Source: Clostridiales bacterium | Lineage (GTDB): Bacteria > Bacillota > Clostridia > Saccharofermentanales > Saccharofermentanaceae | Reading direction: 5' to 3' | Length of the DNA: 63,464 nt | Assembly (NCBI GenBank): GCA_017428155.1 | Contig: JAFRRJ010000002.1 | Location: 1-63,464, forward strand | Part shown: one piece after another, positions 1-8,541 of the stretch | Layout of the letters: every line of letters starts with the position of its first letter | Position numbering within the stretch: the first letter of the stretch is position 1 | Program-made: the position numbers and the translations under genes | The notes under the pieces: generated by a model | What the model was told of the DNA's origin: nothing | Databases searched by the model: none | The model's input: only the letters and a program-made list of their open reading frames with translations

Positions 1-128
1 AGCTCGTATTCTTGATTTGGGGTGCATTTTTGCCTCAGATTGCCTCCCAAATGCTTTGAATTGAAGATTTGGGGTGGTTTTAAGGAGGCAAATGTATCCC
101 AAATAGCTCGTATTCTTGATTTGGGGTG
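1..128. repeat. Tandem array A, 52-bp period, hairpin-forming
   Basis: Three units with a 52-bp period are visible: 1-52, 53-104, and a partial unit from 105. The 24 bases at 1-24 recur exactly at 105-128. Each junction can fold as CCCAAAT, 14 nt, ATTTGGG (46-73 and 98-125, both with 14-nt loops), and TTGCCTCC (40-47) can pair with GGAGGCAA (84-91). The array starts before the window edge, so its full size is unknown. No open reading frame crosses it convincingly. Confidence 0.8.
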
Positions 129-142
129 TGAGGGTCTCAAAA

Positions 143-409
143 TATCATAAATTTCGAAAAATAGAGAATTAGCGATATTTTCCATCGCTTCGCGTATCAT
201 AAATTTCGAAAAATACAGAATTAGCGATATTTTCCTCGCTTCGCGTATCATAAATTTCGAAAAATAGAGAATTAGCGATATTTTCCATCGCTTCGCGTAT
301 CACAAATTGCGAAAAATAAAGAATTAGCGATATTTTTCCCCGCTTCGCGTATCATAAATTGCGAAAAATAAAGGATTAGCGATATTCTCCCCGCTTCGCG
401 TATCATAAA
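143..409. repeat. Tandem array B, five 51-52-bp units plus a partial unit
   Basis: Units begin with TATCATAAA (TATCACAAA in unit 4) at 143, 195, 246, 298 and 350, with a partial sixth at 401. Spacings are 52, 51, 52, 52 and 51. Each ends in a CGCTTCGCG-like segment. Units 1-3 carry the palindrome TTTCGAAA; units 4-5 have TTGCGAAA and diverge more. An AAAATA/TATTTT hairpin is possible in most units. There are no unique spacers, so this is not a CRISPR array. Confidence 0.9.
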
Positions 410-697
410 CGGGCGTTCATTTTGAATTTTATAATATTGGCCTTATCACGCTCCAACGGGTGACGCCCGACCAAGCCTTAACTCATTAAGTCACCGGGGC
501 AGGACGACACTAATCCCTTTAAATATCAACGCAAATTTACATTTTAATCAACACTTTTAACAAAACCTTCCACAAGGTTGCCTTATTTATTATTTAATAG
601 TAGATCGCGTTTAATGATAAAATATCAAATGTGTTATGGTGAATTACTATGCACATAAGTCCGGATCCTGAGTCCGGAATATCTAGGGGGAACAAAA
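410..697 (+). other. Non-coding leader region before the first operon
   Basis: No gene is supported here. A CGGGCGT/ACGCCCG inverted repeat (410-416 with 463-469) brackets AT-rich sequence. A small hairpin AACCTT-CCAC-AAGGTT lies at 564-579 and is followed by a T-rich stretch, so it could be a weak terminator of an upstream gene or a leader element. TCCGGA occurs twice (660-665 and 673-678) just before the first gene. A promoter for the 698 gene should lie here, but I see no clear -35/-10 pair. Confidence 0.4.
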
Positions 698-2140
698 GTG
701 TACAAGAGGAATGCACAGGGATGGTCGAAGCATATAGACTTTATGCTTCTTGATATAATCATCCTCCAGTTGTGTCTTATGCTCGCTTACTACATCCGTT
801 TTATCGGGTGGGTCTATAGTCTGCATGAATACAGGAATCTCGGAATACTCCTTTTCTTTTCCGATATCCTCGTCATCGTTCTTAACAATTCTCTTCATGA
901 TGTCATCAAGCGCAAAGTCGTTAAGGAAGCGATAGAGCACAGCAAGCACTGCATCTATGTACTTGCTGTCGTACTTGTCTATTTCTTCTCATCGCAGCTG
1001 GGTGATGTTTATTCGAGACTTGTTCTCGGTCTGACTTTCGTCTTCTATTTGCTCTTTGGCTTCGGCGGCAGAATGTTCTGGAAGTTTTTCCTTGAGCACG
1101 CGAAAATCAGGCGTGTCAGGAACAACATGCTCGTTGTGGTCACTGAGGATTCGGCTGAAGATATCCTCTCGAGGCTTTTAAGCGACAAGCAGGCAGGATA
1201 TGAGATCGTAGGCGTTGTATTACTCGAGACGACTAATCTTAAGAGCGTTCACGGCGTGCCGGTAGTCTGCGATATAAGAAAGGCAGCTAACTACATCGCC
1301 AAGGAGTGGATCGATTCCGTATATATCAACGCTCCGATCAACGACAAGAGGATCGTAAGATTGATGGACGCGTGCGCCATAATGGCGGTTCCGACACATT
1401 ATCATGTACCGAACATGGTAAGGTCCGGCGTTAAGAGATTCTCGGAAAAGATCGGCGGCACGACTGTACTTACGACGGCGATCAATTACGCAACACCTAT
1501 TCAGACTCTCGCAAAGAGAATTTTCGATATCTTCGCAGGACTTATCGGAAGCCTTGCGGCGCTGATAATAATGGCGATCGTAGGACCTATCATCAAGAAG
1601 CAGTCGCCGGGTCCTATCCTTTTCAAGCAGGAGAGGATCGGTAAGAACGGTCAGCATATCAAGATCTATAAGATCCGCTCAATGACACTTGATGCCGAAG
1701 ATCAGAAGAAGGATCTCATGGAGCAGAACCGTGTTAAGGACGGATTAATGTTCAAGATGGATTTCGACCCGAGGATCATCGGCAATAAGATCCTTCCTGA
1801 CGGTACGAAGAAGACCGGAATCGGCGAGTTCATCAGAAAGACAAGCCTTGATGAGTTCCCGCAGTTCTTTAATGTCCTTATGGGAACGATGTCCACGGTT
1901 GGTACAAGGCCTCCGACGATCGATGAATATGAGCAGTATCACTTCCATCACAGAGCAAGACTTGCAGTTAAGCCCGGAATCACGGGAATGTGGCAGGTAA
2001 GCGGAAGAAGCGAGATCACGGACTTTGAGGAAGTTGTAAGGCTTGATACGGAATATATCGCGAACTGGAGTCTGGGACTTGATCTTACGATCCTGTTCAA
2101 GACCATCGGCGTGTTGTTTTCGCGCAAGGGCGCAATGTAA
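698..2140 (+). CDS. Polyprenyl glycosylphosphotransferase (initiating sugar transferase)
   Basis: This membrane enzyme would start a repeat unit by moving a sugar-1-phosphate from a UDP-sugar to undecaprenyl phosphate. The 480-residue protein has about four N-terminal membrane segments (to about residue 125), a Rossmann-like CoA-binding middle region, then a membrane re-entrant segment and the bacterial sugar transferase domain from about residue 265. Seen motifs are FKQERIGKNG, YKIRSM, TSLDEFPQFFNVL, GTRPP and KPGITGMWQVSGRS. The start is GTG at 698, seven bases after AGGGGG; no ATG competes. It is the first gene of glycan cluster 1. The sugar (glucose, galactose or HexNAc) cannot be read from sequence. 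Confidence 0.93.
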   Translation: MYKRNAQGWSKHIDFMLLDIIILQLCLMLAYYIRFIGWVYSLHEYRNLGILLFFSDILVIVLNNSLHDVIKRKVVKEAIEHSKHCIYVLAVVLVYFFSSQLGDVYSRLVLGLTFVFYLLFGFGGRMFWKFFLEHAKIRRVRNNMLVVVTEDSAEDILSRLLSDKQAGYEIVGVVLLETTNLKSVHGVPVVCDIRKAANYIAKEWIDSVYINAPINDKRIVRLMDACAIMAVPTHYHVPNMVRSGVKRFSEKIGGTTVLTTAINYATPIQTLAKRIFDIFAGLIGSLAALIIMAIVGPIIKKQSPGPILFKQERIGKNGQHIKIYKIRSMTLDAEDQKKDLMEQNRVKDGLMFKMDFDPRIIGNKILPDGTKKTGIGEFIRKTSLDEFPQFFNVLMGTMSTVGTRPPTIDEYEQYHFHHRARLAVKPGITGMWQVSGRSEITDFEEVVRLDTEYIANWSLGLDLTILFKTIGVLFSRKGAM

Positions 2141-2154
2141 AAGGGGGAACGGTA

Positions 2155-2811
2155 ATGCAGGCAAGAGTTTTAAAGCATGTTGACACATTGATCGCAAGAT
2201 ACCCCGGTCTTGAAGAATGCCGCGATTCCATTATCGGCGCATATGAGATCATGAAGGACTGCTACAAGGCTGATCACAAGCTCCTTATCGCGGGCAACGG
2301 CGGAAGCGCAGCTGATGCAGAGCATATTGCAGGCGAACTCATGAAGCGTTTTATGACTGCTAGACCTGTCCCTTCGGATTTTGCGGATAAGCTCAAGGAG
2401 ATCGATCCCGTAAGAGGTGAGAACCTTTCCAATAATCTGGAAAGAAGCCTTATGGCGATCCCGCTTGTAGCGCATGAAGCTCTGACTACTGCATATATCA
2501 ATGATGTTGACGGGCTGGGTGTTTTCGCGCAGCAGTTATACGGATTCGGAAGGGAAGGCGATGTCTTCCTCGGGATCTCCACGAGCGGCAACAGCAAGAA
2601 TGTAATGAGCGCGACTGTAGTTGCAAGAGCGCTGGGTATCAAGGTTATCGGACTTACAGGCAAGACCGGCGGCGAACTTGCAAAAGTTGCCGATGTGACG
2701 ATAAAGGTTCCGGAGACTGAGACATATAAGATCCAGGAGCTTCATCTTCCTGTTTATCACTGCCTTTGCATGATGCTCGAAGACCGTTTCTTCGGAAGCG
2801 CGGAAGACTAA
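2155..2811 (+). CDS. gmhA: Sedoheptulose-7-phosphate isomerase (phosphoheptose isomerase)
   Basis: The enzyme converts sedoheptulose 7-phosphate to D-glycero-D-manno-heptose 7-phosphate, the first step of heptose activation, in the cytosol. It is a 218-residue SIS-domain protein with GNGGSAADAEHIAGEL near residue 46 and GISTSGNSKNV in the sugar-phosphate site. Length fits GmhA. A GGGGGAACGG stretch precedes the ATG. The next two genes supply the remaining heptose steps, which supports GmhA over other SIS isomerases. Confidence 0.9.
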   Translation: MQARVLKHVDTLIARYPGLEECRDSIIGAYEIMKDCYKADHKLLIAGNGGSAADAEHIAGELMKRFMTARPVPSDFADKLKEIDPVRGENLSNNLERSLMAIPLVAHEALTTAYINDVDGLGVFAQQLYGFGREGDVFLGISTSGNSKNVMSATVVARALGIKVIGLTGKTGGELAKVADVTIKVPETETYKIQELHLPVYHCLCMMLEDRFFGSAED

Positions 2812-2836
2812 GCAGATCAATTTGGAGACAGATACA

Positions 2837-4162
2837 TTGAAGACAGTAATCATGGCAGGCGGCAAAGGAACGAGGATAAGTCAGTTATTTCCTGACATCC
2901 CCAAGCCGCTCATAAATATCAGTGATAAGGACGGAGCTGCAAAGCCCGTTCTTGAACGTGAGCTGATAAGCCTCCGTGATCAGGGTTTTACCGATATCCT
3001 TCTTACTGTCTCTTATATGCATGAGAAGATCGAGAACTATTTTGGTGACGGATCTTCACTGGGAATGAACATCACATACTTTGTTGAAGACGAGCCTTTA
3101 GGCAATGCCGGAGCCCTTTTTAAGGTCAGAGACCGGCTTGGAAATGAGCCGTTTCTTCTTCTGAATGCTGATTCCGTATTCGATGTCGACTTTAAGAGAA
3201 TGACCGAATATCACAGGCAAAAGGGCGGTCTTGTTACTTTATTTACCCACCCGAACAGCCATCCTTATGACAGCGGTATCGTTATAGCTAATGAGGATAA
3301 GGAAGTCATTTCCTGGCTTACAAAAGAGGATGTAAGGCCGGATTACTATAAGAACAGAGTTAATGCCGGCCTTCATGTGATAGATCCCGCAGTGCTTGAT
3401 CAGAGCGGGATAGACAAGGATAAAGTAGGCCCTGACCATAAGGTCGATCTTGACCGCATGATCTTAAAGCCTCTTTGCGGAACGCACAAAATGTTCTGCT
3501 ACGACAGCCCCGAATATGTTAAGGATATGGGCACTCCGGAAAGATTTAAGCAGGTATCTGAAGACTTCGCCTCAGGCGTTGTCGAAGCTAAGAATCTGAG
3601 CCATAAGCAGAAGGCCATTTTCCTTGACAGGGACGGCACGGTCAATAAGTATAAGGGCTTTTTAAGAGATATCAACGATCTGGAATTAGAGGACGGGGCA
3701 TCTGATGCTATAAAGGCGATCAACGGCTCAGGATATCTTGCGGTTGTTGTAACTAACCAGCCCGTAATAGCAAGAGGCGAAGTTACTGTTCCTGAACTTA
3801 ATGAGATACACAATAAACTAGAGACATTGCTTGGCGGCGATGGCGCATATATAGACGGCCTTTACTATTGTCCTCACCATCCTGACAAAGGATTTGAAGG
3901 AGAGATCCCTGAACTGAAGTTTGACTGCGATTGCAGAAAACCCAAGCCCGGAATGCTTATCAAGGCTTCGGAAGATCTTAACATCGACCTTGAGAATTCC
4001 TGGATGATAGGCGACGGCAAAAATGATGTTGAAGCAGGGCGAAGGGCCGGATGCAGGACGGCTTATATAGGGTCAGATCCTGATGTGGATGCGGATATCA
4101 AGGCCGGAAGTTTAAAAGAAGCAGCAGATATTATCTTAGGACTTACAAGAGGTACAACATGA
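2837..4162 (+). CDS. Fused heptose-1-phosphate guanylyltransferase / heptose bisphosphate phosphatase
   Basis: Two enzymes of GDP-heptose synthesis are joined in 441 residues. Residues 1 to about 235 are a sugar nucleotidyltransferase (AGGKGTR near the start, then PKPL), matching HddC. Residues about 255-441 are a HAD phosphatase of the histidinol-phosphatase/GmhB type: FLDRDGTVN, TNQ, the zinc-type CPHH and CDC pattern, RKPKPGM and GDGKNDVEAG. The best start is TTG 2837, nine bases after GGAG; TTG 2822 overlaps that ribosome site. The stop overlaps the next ATG by four bases. Nucleotide specificity (GDP) is inferred from the neighbouring kinase. Confidence 0.88.
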   Translation: MKTVIMAGGKGTRISQLFPDIPKPLINISDKDGAAKPVLERELISLRDQGFTDILLTVSYMHEKIENYFGDGSSLGMNITYFVEDEPLGNAGALFKVRDRLGNEPFLLLNADSVFDVDFKRMTEYHRQKGGLVTLFTHPNSHPYDSGIVIANEDKEVISWLTKEDVRPDYYKNRVNAGLHVIDPAVLDQSGIDKDKVGPDHKVDLDRMILKPLCGTHKMFCYDSPEYVKDMGTPERFKQVSEDFASGVVEAKNLSHKQKAIFLDRDGTVNKYKGFLRDINDLELEDGASDAIKAINGSGYLAVVVTNQPVIARGEVTVPELNEIHNKLETLLGGDGAYIDGLYYCPHHPDKGFEGEIPELKFDCDCRKPKPGMLIKASEDLNIDLENSWMIGDGKNDVEAGRRAGCRTAYIGSDPDVDADIKAGSLKEAADIILGLTRGTT

Positions 4163-5166
4163 TCATAACAAAGACACCTTTCAGAATGAGCTTTTTCGGC
4201 GGCGGAACTGATATGGAGAGTTTCTTCAGAGAGTACGGCGGCGCGGTATTAAGTACGACATTCGATAAGTATTGCTATGTTACCGTAAGGCATCTTCCGA
4301 GATTTTTCGACTGGTCAACACACCTTACATATTCATCACAGGAATACGTAACCGATGTGGAACAGATAAAGCACCCTGCTATCCGCAATGCTATGAAGAT
4401 GCTCGATATGCACGAGATCAGACTTCTTTACGAAGCAGATCTTCCCGCAAGATCCGGACTCGGAACATCGTCCTCATTTGCAGTCGGAATGCTTAATGCC
4501 TTCTATGCTCTTAAGGGCAAATACGCTGACAAGAAGAAGCTTGCCGACGAAGCTATCTATCTTGAGAGAGTCATGTGTGATGAGGCCGGCGGCTGGCAGG
4601 ATCAGATCGCTGCAGCATACGGCGGAATGAACCGTATTGAATTCAATAAAGACGGCACATATAACGTTAAGCCTATTATCATACATCCTGACAGGAAGAA
4701 GCTCCTTAACGACAATCTTCTTATGTTCTTTACGGGCTTTACAAGATTCTCGAGCGAGATGCAGGAAGCGAATAAAGCCGGCTATTCCGAGAAGATCAAG
4801 CAGCTCCGCGATATGTATGCGCTTGTCGATGAGGCTGAGAAGGTCCTTGAAGAAAAGCACAGCGATATTGATGATTTCGGAAGGCTCCTTGATAAGACAT
4901 GGAGATTAAAGCGCCAGACAGGCGGAGCTATCACGACAGATTCCATCGATGCCATCTACGAGAAGGGCATTGAGGCAGGCGCTTTAGGCGGCAAGCTCCT
5001 CGGAGCCGGCGGCGGCGGATTCATCGTCTTTTATGTACAGCCGGACAAGAGAGCTTCCGTTATGGAAGCAATGAAGGAATTCCTTTATGTTCCGTTCAGA
5101 TTTGAAGACGGCGGAACACAGGTAATCCATTACACACCTGAAAGTTACGAACCTCTGGAGGATTAA
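4159..5166 (+). CDS. hddA: D-glycero-alpha-D-manno-heptose-7-phosphate kinase (GHMP kinase)
   Basis: It should phosphorylate heptose 7-phosphate at C1 to the alpha-1,7-bisphosphate. The 335-residue protein begins with the family hallmark TPFRMSFFGGGTD, has the GHMP ATP loop PARSGLGTSSSFAVG near residue 95, and a C-terminal LLGAGGGGF motif. ATGA overlap with the fused upstream enzyme implies translational coupling. Together with the isomerase, phosphatase and guanylyltransferase it completes the alpha (GDP) branch of heptose activation known from S-layer glycan synthesis in Gram-positive bacteria. Confidence 0.92.
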   Translation: MIITKTPFRMSFFGGGTDMESFFREYGGAVLSTTFDKYCYVTVRHLPRFFDWSTHLTYSSQEYVTDVEQIKHPAIRNAMKMLDMHEIRLLYEADLPARSGLGTSSSFAVGMLNAFYALKGKYADKKKLADEAIYLERVMCDEAGGWQDQIAAAYGGMNRIEFNKDGTYNVKPIIIHPDRKKLLNDNLLMFFTGFTRFSSEMQEANKAGYSEKIKQLRDMYALVDEAEKVLEEKHSDIDDFGRLLDKTWRLKRQTGGAITTDSIDAIYEKGIEAGALGGKLLGAGGGGFIVFYVQPDKRASVMEAMKEFLYVPFRFEDGGTQVIHYTPESYEPLED

Positions 5167-5169
5167 GGC

Positions 5170-5922
5170 ATGGCATTAAACCGTATGCGGTTTATGAATA
5201 CATACGTAGATAATGTGACTGAGGAGGAAGCCATCAGGCACATTGAAGAGTGCATCAAGGACCGCAAGATCGGTTTTGTCGTCACTCCCAATGTCGATCA
5301 GATAGTCATGATGGAGAAGAATCTCTATTTCAGAGAGATATGCGATAATGCCGAGCTCTCTGTAGTCGACGGCCATCCTTTGCTCTGGATCGCAAAATGG
5401 TACAAAAGGCCCATCAAGGAGAAGATCTGCGGATCGGATCTTATGCCTCATCTTTGCAGGATCGCAGCAGAAAAAGGCTATAAAATATTCCTCTTAGGCG
5501 CAGCAGAAGGCATTGCCGCCAAAGCTGCGGATATCTTAAAAGAGCAGAATCCCGGACTTATCATCGCGGGAACATATTCTCCTCCGTTCGGATTTGAGAA
5601 GGATCAGGCAGAGCTCGATAAGATAAACAGGATCTTAAAAGAGTCAGAAGCAGATATGCTCTTCGTCGGCATGGGTGCACCCAAGCAGTCCGTATTCATC
5701 TACGAGAATATGGACAAGTATCAGATCCCGATGTCCTTTTGTGTAGGGGCCACGATAGATTTTATCGCGGGCGAACAGACTAGAGCGCCCAGATGGATGA
5801 CTGATCACGGTCTTGAATGGCTCTACAGATTATTTAAAGAACCCAAGCGTATGTTCAAGCGTTATATCGTCAACGATACGAAGATAATCGGACTGGCGTG
5901 GAAGTACAGGAAGGTCAGATAA
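5170..5922 (+). CDS. WecG/TagA/CpsF family glycosyltransferase (GT26)
   Basis: Members add the second sugar to an undecaprenyl-PP-linked sugar; TagA adds ManNAc in teichoic-acid linkage units. The 250-residue protein shows the family pattern TPNVDQIV, VVDGHPLLW, a GSDLMP segment, VGMGAPKQ and GATIDFIAGEQTRAPRW, and it ends in a basic tail with WLYRLFKEPKRM. GGAGG lies nine bases before the ATG. As the first transferase after the initiating enzyme and heptose genes, it probably makes the second linkage of cluster 1. Donor sugar unknown. Confidence 0.92.
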   Translation: MALNRMRFMNTYVDNVTEEEAIRHIEECIKDRKIGFVVTPNVDQIVMMEKNLYFREICDNAELSVVDGHPLLWIAKWYKRPIKEKICGSDLMPHLCRIAAEKGYKIFLLGAAEGIAAKAADILKEQNPGLIIAGTYSPPFGFEKDQAELDKINRILKESEADMLFVGMGAPKQSVFIYENMDKYQIPMSFCVGATIDFIAGEQTRAPRWMTDHGLEWLYRLFKEPKRMFKRYIVNDTKIIGLAWKYRKVR

Positions 5923-5923
5923 G

Positions 5924-6994
5924 ATGGTACTGGAAGAACAGAATGTGATGTTTTTGCTCAGGGCGACGCAGCATGCCGGTACCGAGAATGTTGTCATGCA
6001 GTTATGCGAGATCTTAAGACCTCTGGTCAACAAGATCGTCGTTGTATCTGCGGGCGGGTTCAAGAAGGAGAAGCTCGATGAGCTCGGGATAAAGTTTATA
6101 GAGATCCCCGATATCGAGAACAAGTCCTTAAAGACCATAAGCAGCATCATGAAGACTGTTAAGACGGTTGTAAAAGATGAGAATATAACCGTTATCCATA
6201 CCCATCACAGAATGGCCGCTTTCTATGTAAGGTTTACGGGACTTTATAAGAAGTGCGTATTCATTAACACGAGCCATAACACTTTTAGTAACAGGAAGTT
6301 CCTTACCCGCTATGCTTATAAGCACGCGAACCTTGTTGCCTGCGGTTCTATGGTAAAGAAGAACTTAACTGATGTATTCGGACTTGATAATGTGACCGTT
6401 ATCCATAATGCGGTTAAGCCTTTTACAGATGATATTGTTCCTGATGAGATCCTTTTAAAAGCTCGAAAAGATGGAAAATACCTTATCGGCAACATCGGCA
6501 GGATATCAGAGCAGAAGGGCATGGAATACTTTATAAAAGCCGTTCCCGATGTCTTAAGCGTCCATCCTGATACCGAGTTCTTTGTTATAGGTTCAGGCGA
6601 AGACGAAGAGAAGATAAAGGATATGGCAAAAGATCTGCCTGTTACTTTCTTAGGTTACAGGACAGATATTCAGAACCTGATGTCACAGATGGATCTCATA
6701 GTCCTGTCATCATTATGGGAAGGACTTCCTCTTACACCTATTGAGGCTTTCTCCGTAGGTAAGACAATAGTTGCCACAGGTGTTGACGGAACTGTTGAGA
6801 TAGTGGAAGACGGCGTAAGCGGTCTTATCGTGCCGCCCCGTGATCCTAAAGCAATTGCAGAGAAGATCAATTATATGATCGATAATCCGGAAGATAAGAA
6901 GCAGATGGAAAAGATGGCCGGCGAGAGGTATGAAGAAGAGTTCTCATTTGACACTCTTGCCGGGTCTTATATTGATTACTACAGGAGTCTCTGA
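5924..6994 (+). CDS. Glycosyltransferase family 4 (GT-B)
   Basis: A 356-residue GT-B protein with an N-terminal acceptor half (HTHHRMAAFYVR near residue 90) and a C-terminal donor half (NIGRISEQKGMEYF, FLGYR, LVLSSLWEGLPLTPIEAFS, then VPPRD). These match GT4 enzymes that use nucleotide sugars with retention. It directly follows the GT26 gene, with AGGAAGG before its ATG, and lies in the same operon. It would act on the cytoplasmic face on the lipid-linked intermediate. Donor and acceptor cannot be assigned. Confidence 0.9.
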   Translation: MVLEEQNVMFLLRATQHAGTENVVMQLCEILRPLVNKIVVVSAGGFKKEKLDELGIKFIEIPDIENKSLKTISSIMKTVKTVVKDENITVIHTHHRMAAFYVRFTGLYKKCVFINTSHNTFSNRKFLTRYAYKHANLVACGSMVKKNLTDVFGLDNVTVIHNAVKPFTDDIVPDEILLKARKDGKYLIGNIGRISEQKGMEYFIKAVPDVLSVHPDTEFFVIGSGEDEEKIKDMAKDLPVTFLGYRTDIQNLMSQMDLIVLSSLWEGLPLTPIEAFSVGKTIVATGVDGTVEIVEDGVSGLIVPPRDPKAIAEKINYMIDNPEDKKQMEKMAGERYEEEFSFDTLAGSYIDYYRSL

Positions 6995-6996
6995 GC

Positions 6997-7620
6997 ATGG
7001 TAAAGGTACAGGACGGCAATACATTCAGGGAATTTTCCGAAGACGGAAAGCGCATATTCCATAAGAGTATGGGCAACGACATGTCTAAGATCCATAAGGC
7101 TTTCTACTATGCAGTTACCCTGTGGAACAACAGGATAATCAATAAGATCCCGAGCAGGCACTTAAGAAAACTCTTCCTTAAGATGCTCGGTGCAAAGATC
7201 GGCAAGAATACACTTCCTGCAAGAAGAGTCGAAGTCCTTTTCCCGAAGGGACTTACTCTCGCAAATAACGTAGCTGTAGGTTGGTTTGCCGAACTTGACG
7301 CAAGAGGCGGAATAACAGTCGGTCACAATACCAATATCAGTTCCCATGTAAAGATCATTACGGGTTCACATGATATTGACGATCCTGAGTTTACGGCTGA
7401 TTTTCTCCCGGTTCATATCGGACACCATTGCTGGATAGGCACCGGTGCCACGATCCTTCAGGGAGTAAAGATAGGAGACGGTGCAGTTGTGGCAGCAGGA
7501 GCTGTCGTAACAAAAGACATACCGGCAAAGACAGTATGGGGAGGAGTTCCTGCAAAATATATAAGAGACAGGAATTCAGATCTTACTTATACGATAGGGA
7601 AGATGCCCTGTTTATATTGA
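6997..7620 (+). CDS. Hexapeptide-repeat acyltransferase (O-acetyltransferase, WcaF/maltose-acetyltransferase type)
   Basis: This 207-residue protein has an N-terminal helical part (to about residue 65) followed by left-handed beta-helix hexapeptide turns: LTLANNVAVGW, GITVGHNTNI, IGHHCWIGTGATIL, IGDGAVVAAGAVV, ending in the typical VWGGVPAKYIR. Enzymes of this family use acetyl-CoA to O-acetylate sugars. AGGAG is spaced nine bases from the ATG. In context it probably acetylates a residue of the cluster 1 repeat unit; the target is unknown. Confidence 0.9.
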   Translation: MVKVQDGNTFREFSEDGKRIFHKSMGNDMSKIHKAFYYAVTLWNNRIINKIPSRHLRKLFLKMLGAKIGKNTLPARRVEVLFPKGLTLANNVAVGWFAELDARGGITVGHNTNISSHVKIITGSHDIDDPEFTADFLPVHIGHHCWIGTGATILQGVKIGDGAVVAAGAVVTKDIPAKTVWGGVPAKYIRDRNSDLTYTIGKMPCLY

Positions 7621-7638
7621 TAAAGAAGCGGACGGATA

Positions 7639-8520
7639 ATGAAGAAGATAACTGTATTGATGTCAACATATAACGGAGAGACCTTTCTGGACAGGCAGCT
7701 TAAGAGCATTGCAGGCCAGACGGGTCTTAAGGACTACTATGTCAAGCTGATCTGCCGCGATGACGGGTCATCGGACAAGACTGTCAGTGTGCTCAAGTCA
7801 TGGCGCGACAGGATTGATATCGAGATCATTGAAGGCAGCAATATGGGCGCAAGGGCAAGCTTCTATGATCTTTTGAAGAATGCTCCTGAATCCGATTATT
7901 ATGCTTTCTGCGATCAGGATGATATCTGGCTTGAAGATAAGCTCTCGCGTGCTTTATCGGCGCTCACAGAGGAGAAGATGCTGTATTTTTCCAATGTCGA
8001 ATATGTTGACGGCACAGGCAATAAGATCGGACGCTTCCTGCTTGCCAAGGATTTTGAACTGAGCCTTAAGAGAGTGCTGATGTGCAATCCTGCCAACGGC
8101 TGTGTAATGGTATGGGATGAGGCTTTGCAGGATATACTTTTGAAGATCCCTTATGACACATTCACAATGCATGATGAATTCTTATGCACTGCAGCATTAC
8201 TGTTCGGCAAAGTCGTATATGATCCTGAGCCGTCAATGTATTACAGGCTTCATGAGCAGAACGTCACACAGTCCAACGGACTTAAGAAGAAGTTCAAGTT
8301 ATGGAGATCGATCTGGTTCGGAAGGAAAGAATTTTCGCTCGATAAAAGAGCAAAAGTGCTTCTGGGATTTGATCTCAAACCTGAGGATAAGGAGATATTG
8401 TCCCGTATCAGCACCTACAAACACGGGTTTAACAGATTCAGTCTGGTAAAGGAATACTCCTGTGAGGAATATAAGATCCAAAGATCATTCAAAATTCGCA
8501 TGATCCTTGGACTTTTGTAA
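7639..8520 (+). CDS. Glycosyltransferase family 2 (rhamnosyltransferase-like)
   Basis: A 293-residue GT-A enzyme. It has VLMSTYNGETFLDRQLKS at the N terminus, RDDGSSD (the first metal/UDP aspartates) near residue 42, and FCDQDDIW near residue 95, a combination common in rhamnosyltransferases of the GT2 family. Since dTDP-rhamnose genes occur downstream in the same run (15088-18487), rhamnose is a reasonable donor, but this is inference. A GGACGG-type ribosome site precedes the ATG. Confidence 0.88.
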   Translation: MKKITVLMSTYNGETFLDRQLKSIAGQTGLKDYYVKLICRDDGSSDKTVSVLKSWRDRIDIEIIEGSNMGARASFYDLLKNAPESDYYAFCDQDDIWLEDKLSRALSALTEEKMLYFSNVEYVDGTGNKIGRFLLAKDFELSLKRVLMCNPANGCVMVWDEALQDILLKIPYDTFTMHDEFLCTAALLFGKVVYDPEPSMYYRLHEQNVTQSNGLKKKFKLWRSIWFGRKEFSLDKRAKVLLGFDLKPEDKEILSRISTYKHGFNRFSLVKEYSCEEYKIQRSFKIRMILGLL

Positions 8521-8541
8521 TAGATAATATGCGGAGAATAT

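Noticed and set aside
143..409. Regular repeats as a CRISPR array
   Set aside because: Units are contiguous 51-52-bp tandem copies with no unique spacers, and no cas genes are present.
410..697. tRNA, riboswitch or structured RNA in the leader
   Set aside because: Only small isolated inverted repeats are present; no cloverleaf or known riboswitch pattern could be made.
1220..1657. 145-codon open frame on the minus strand
   Set aside because: Lies wholly inside the well-supported sugar transferase gene in another frame, has no ribosome site and no recognisable domain.
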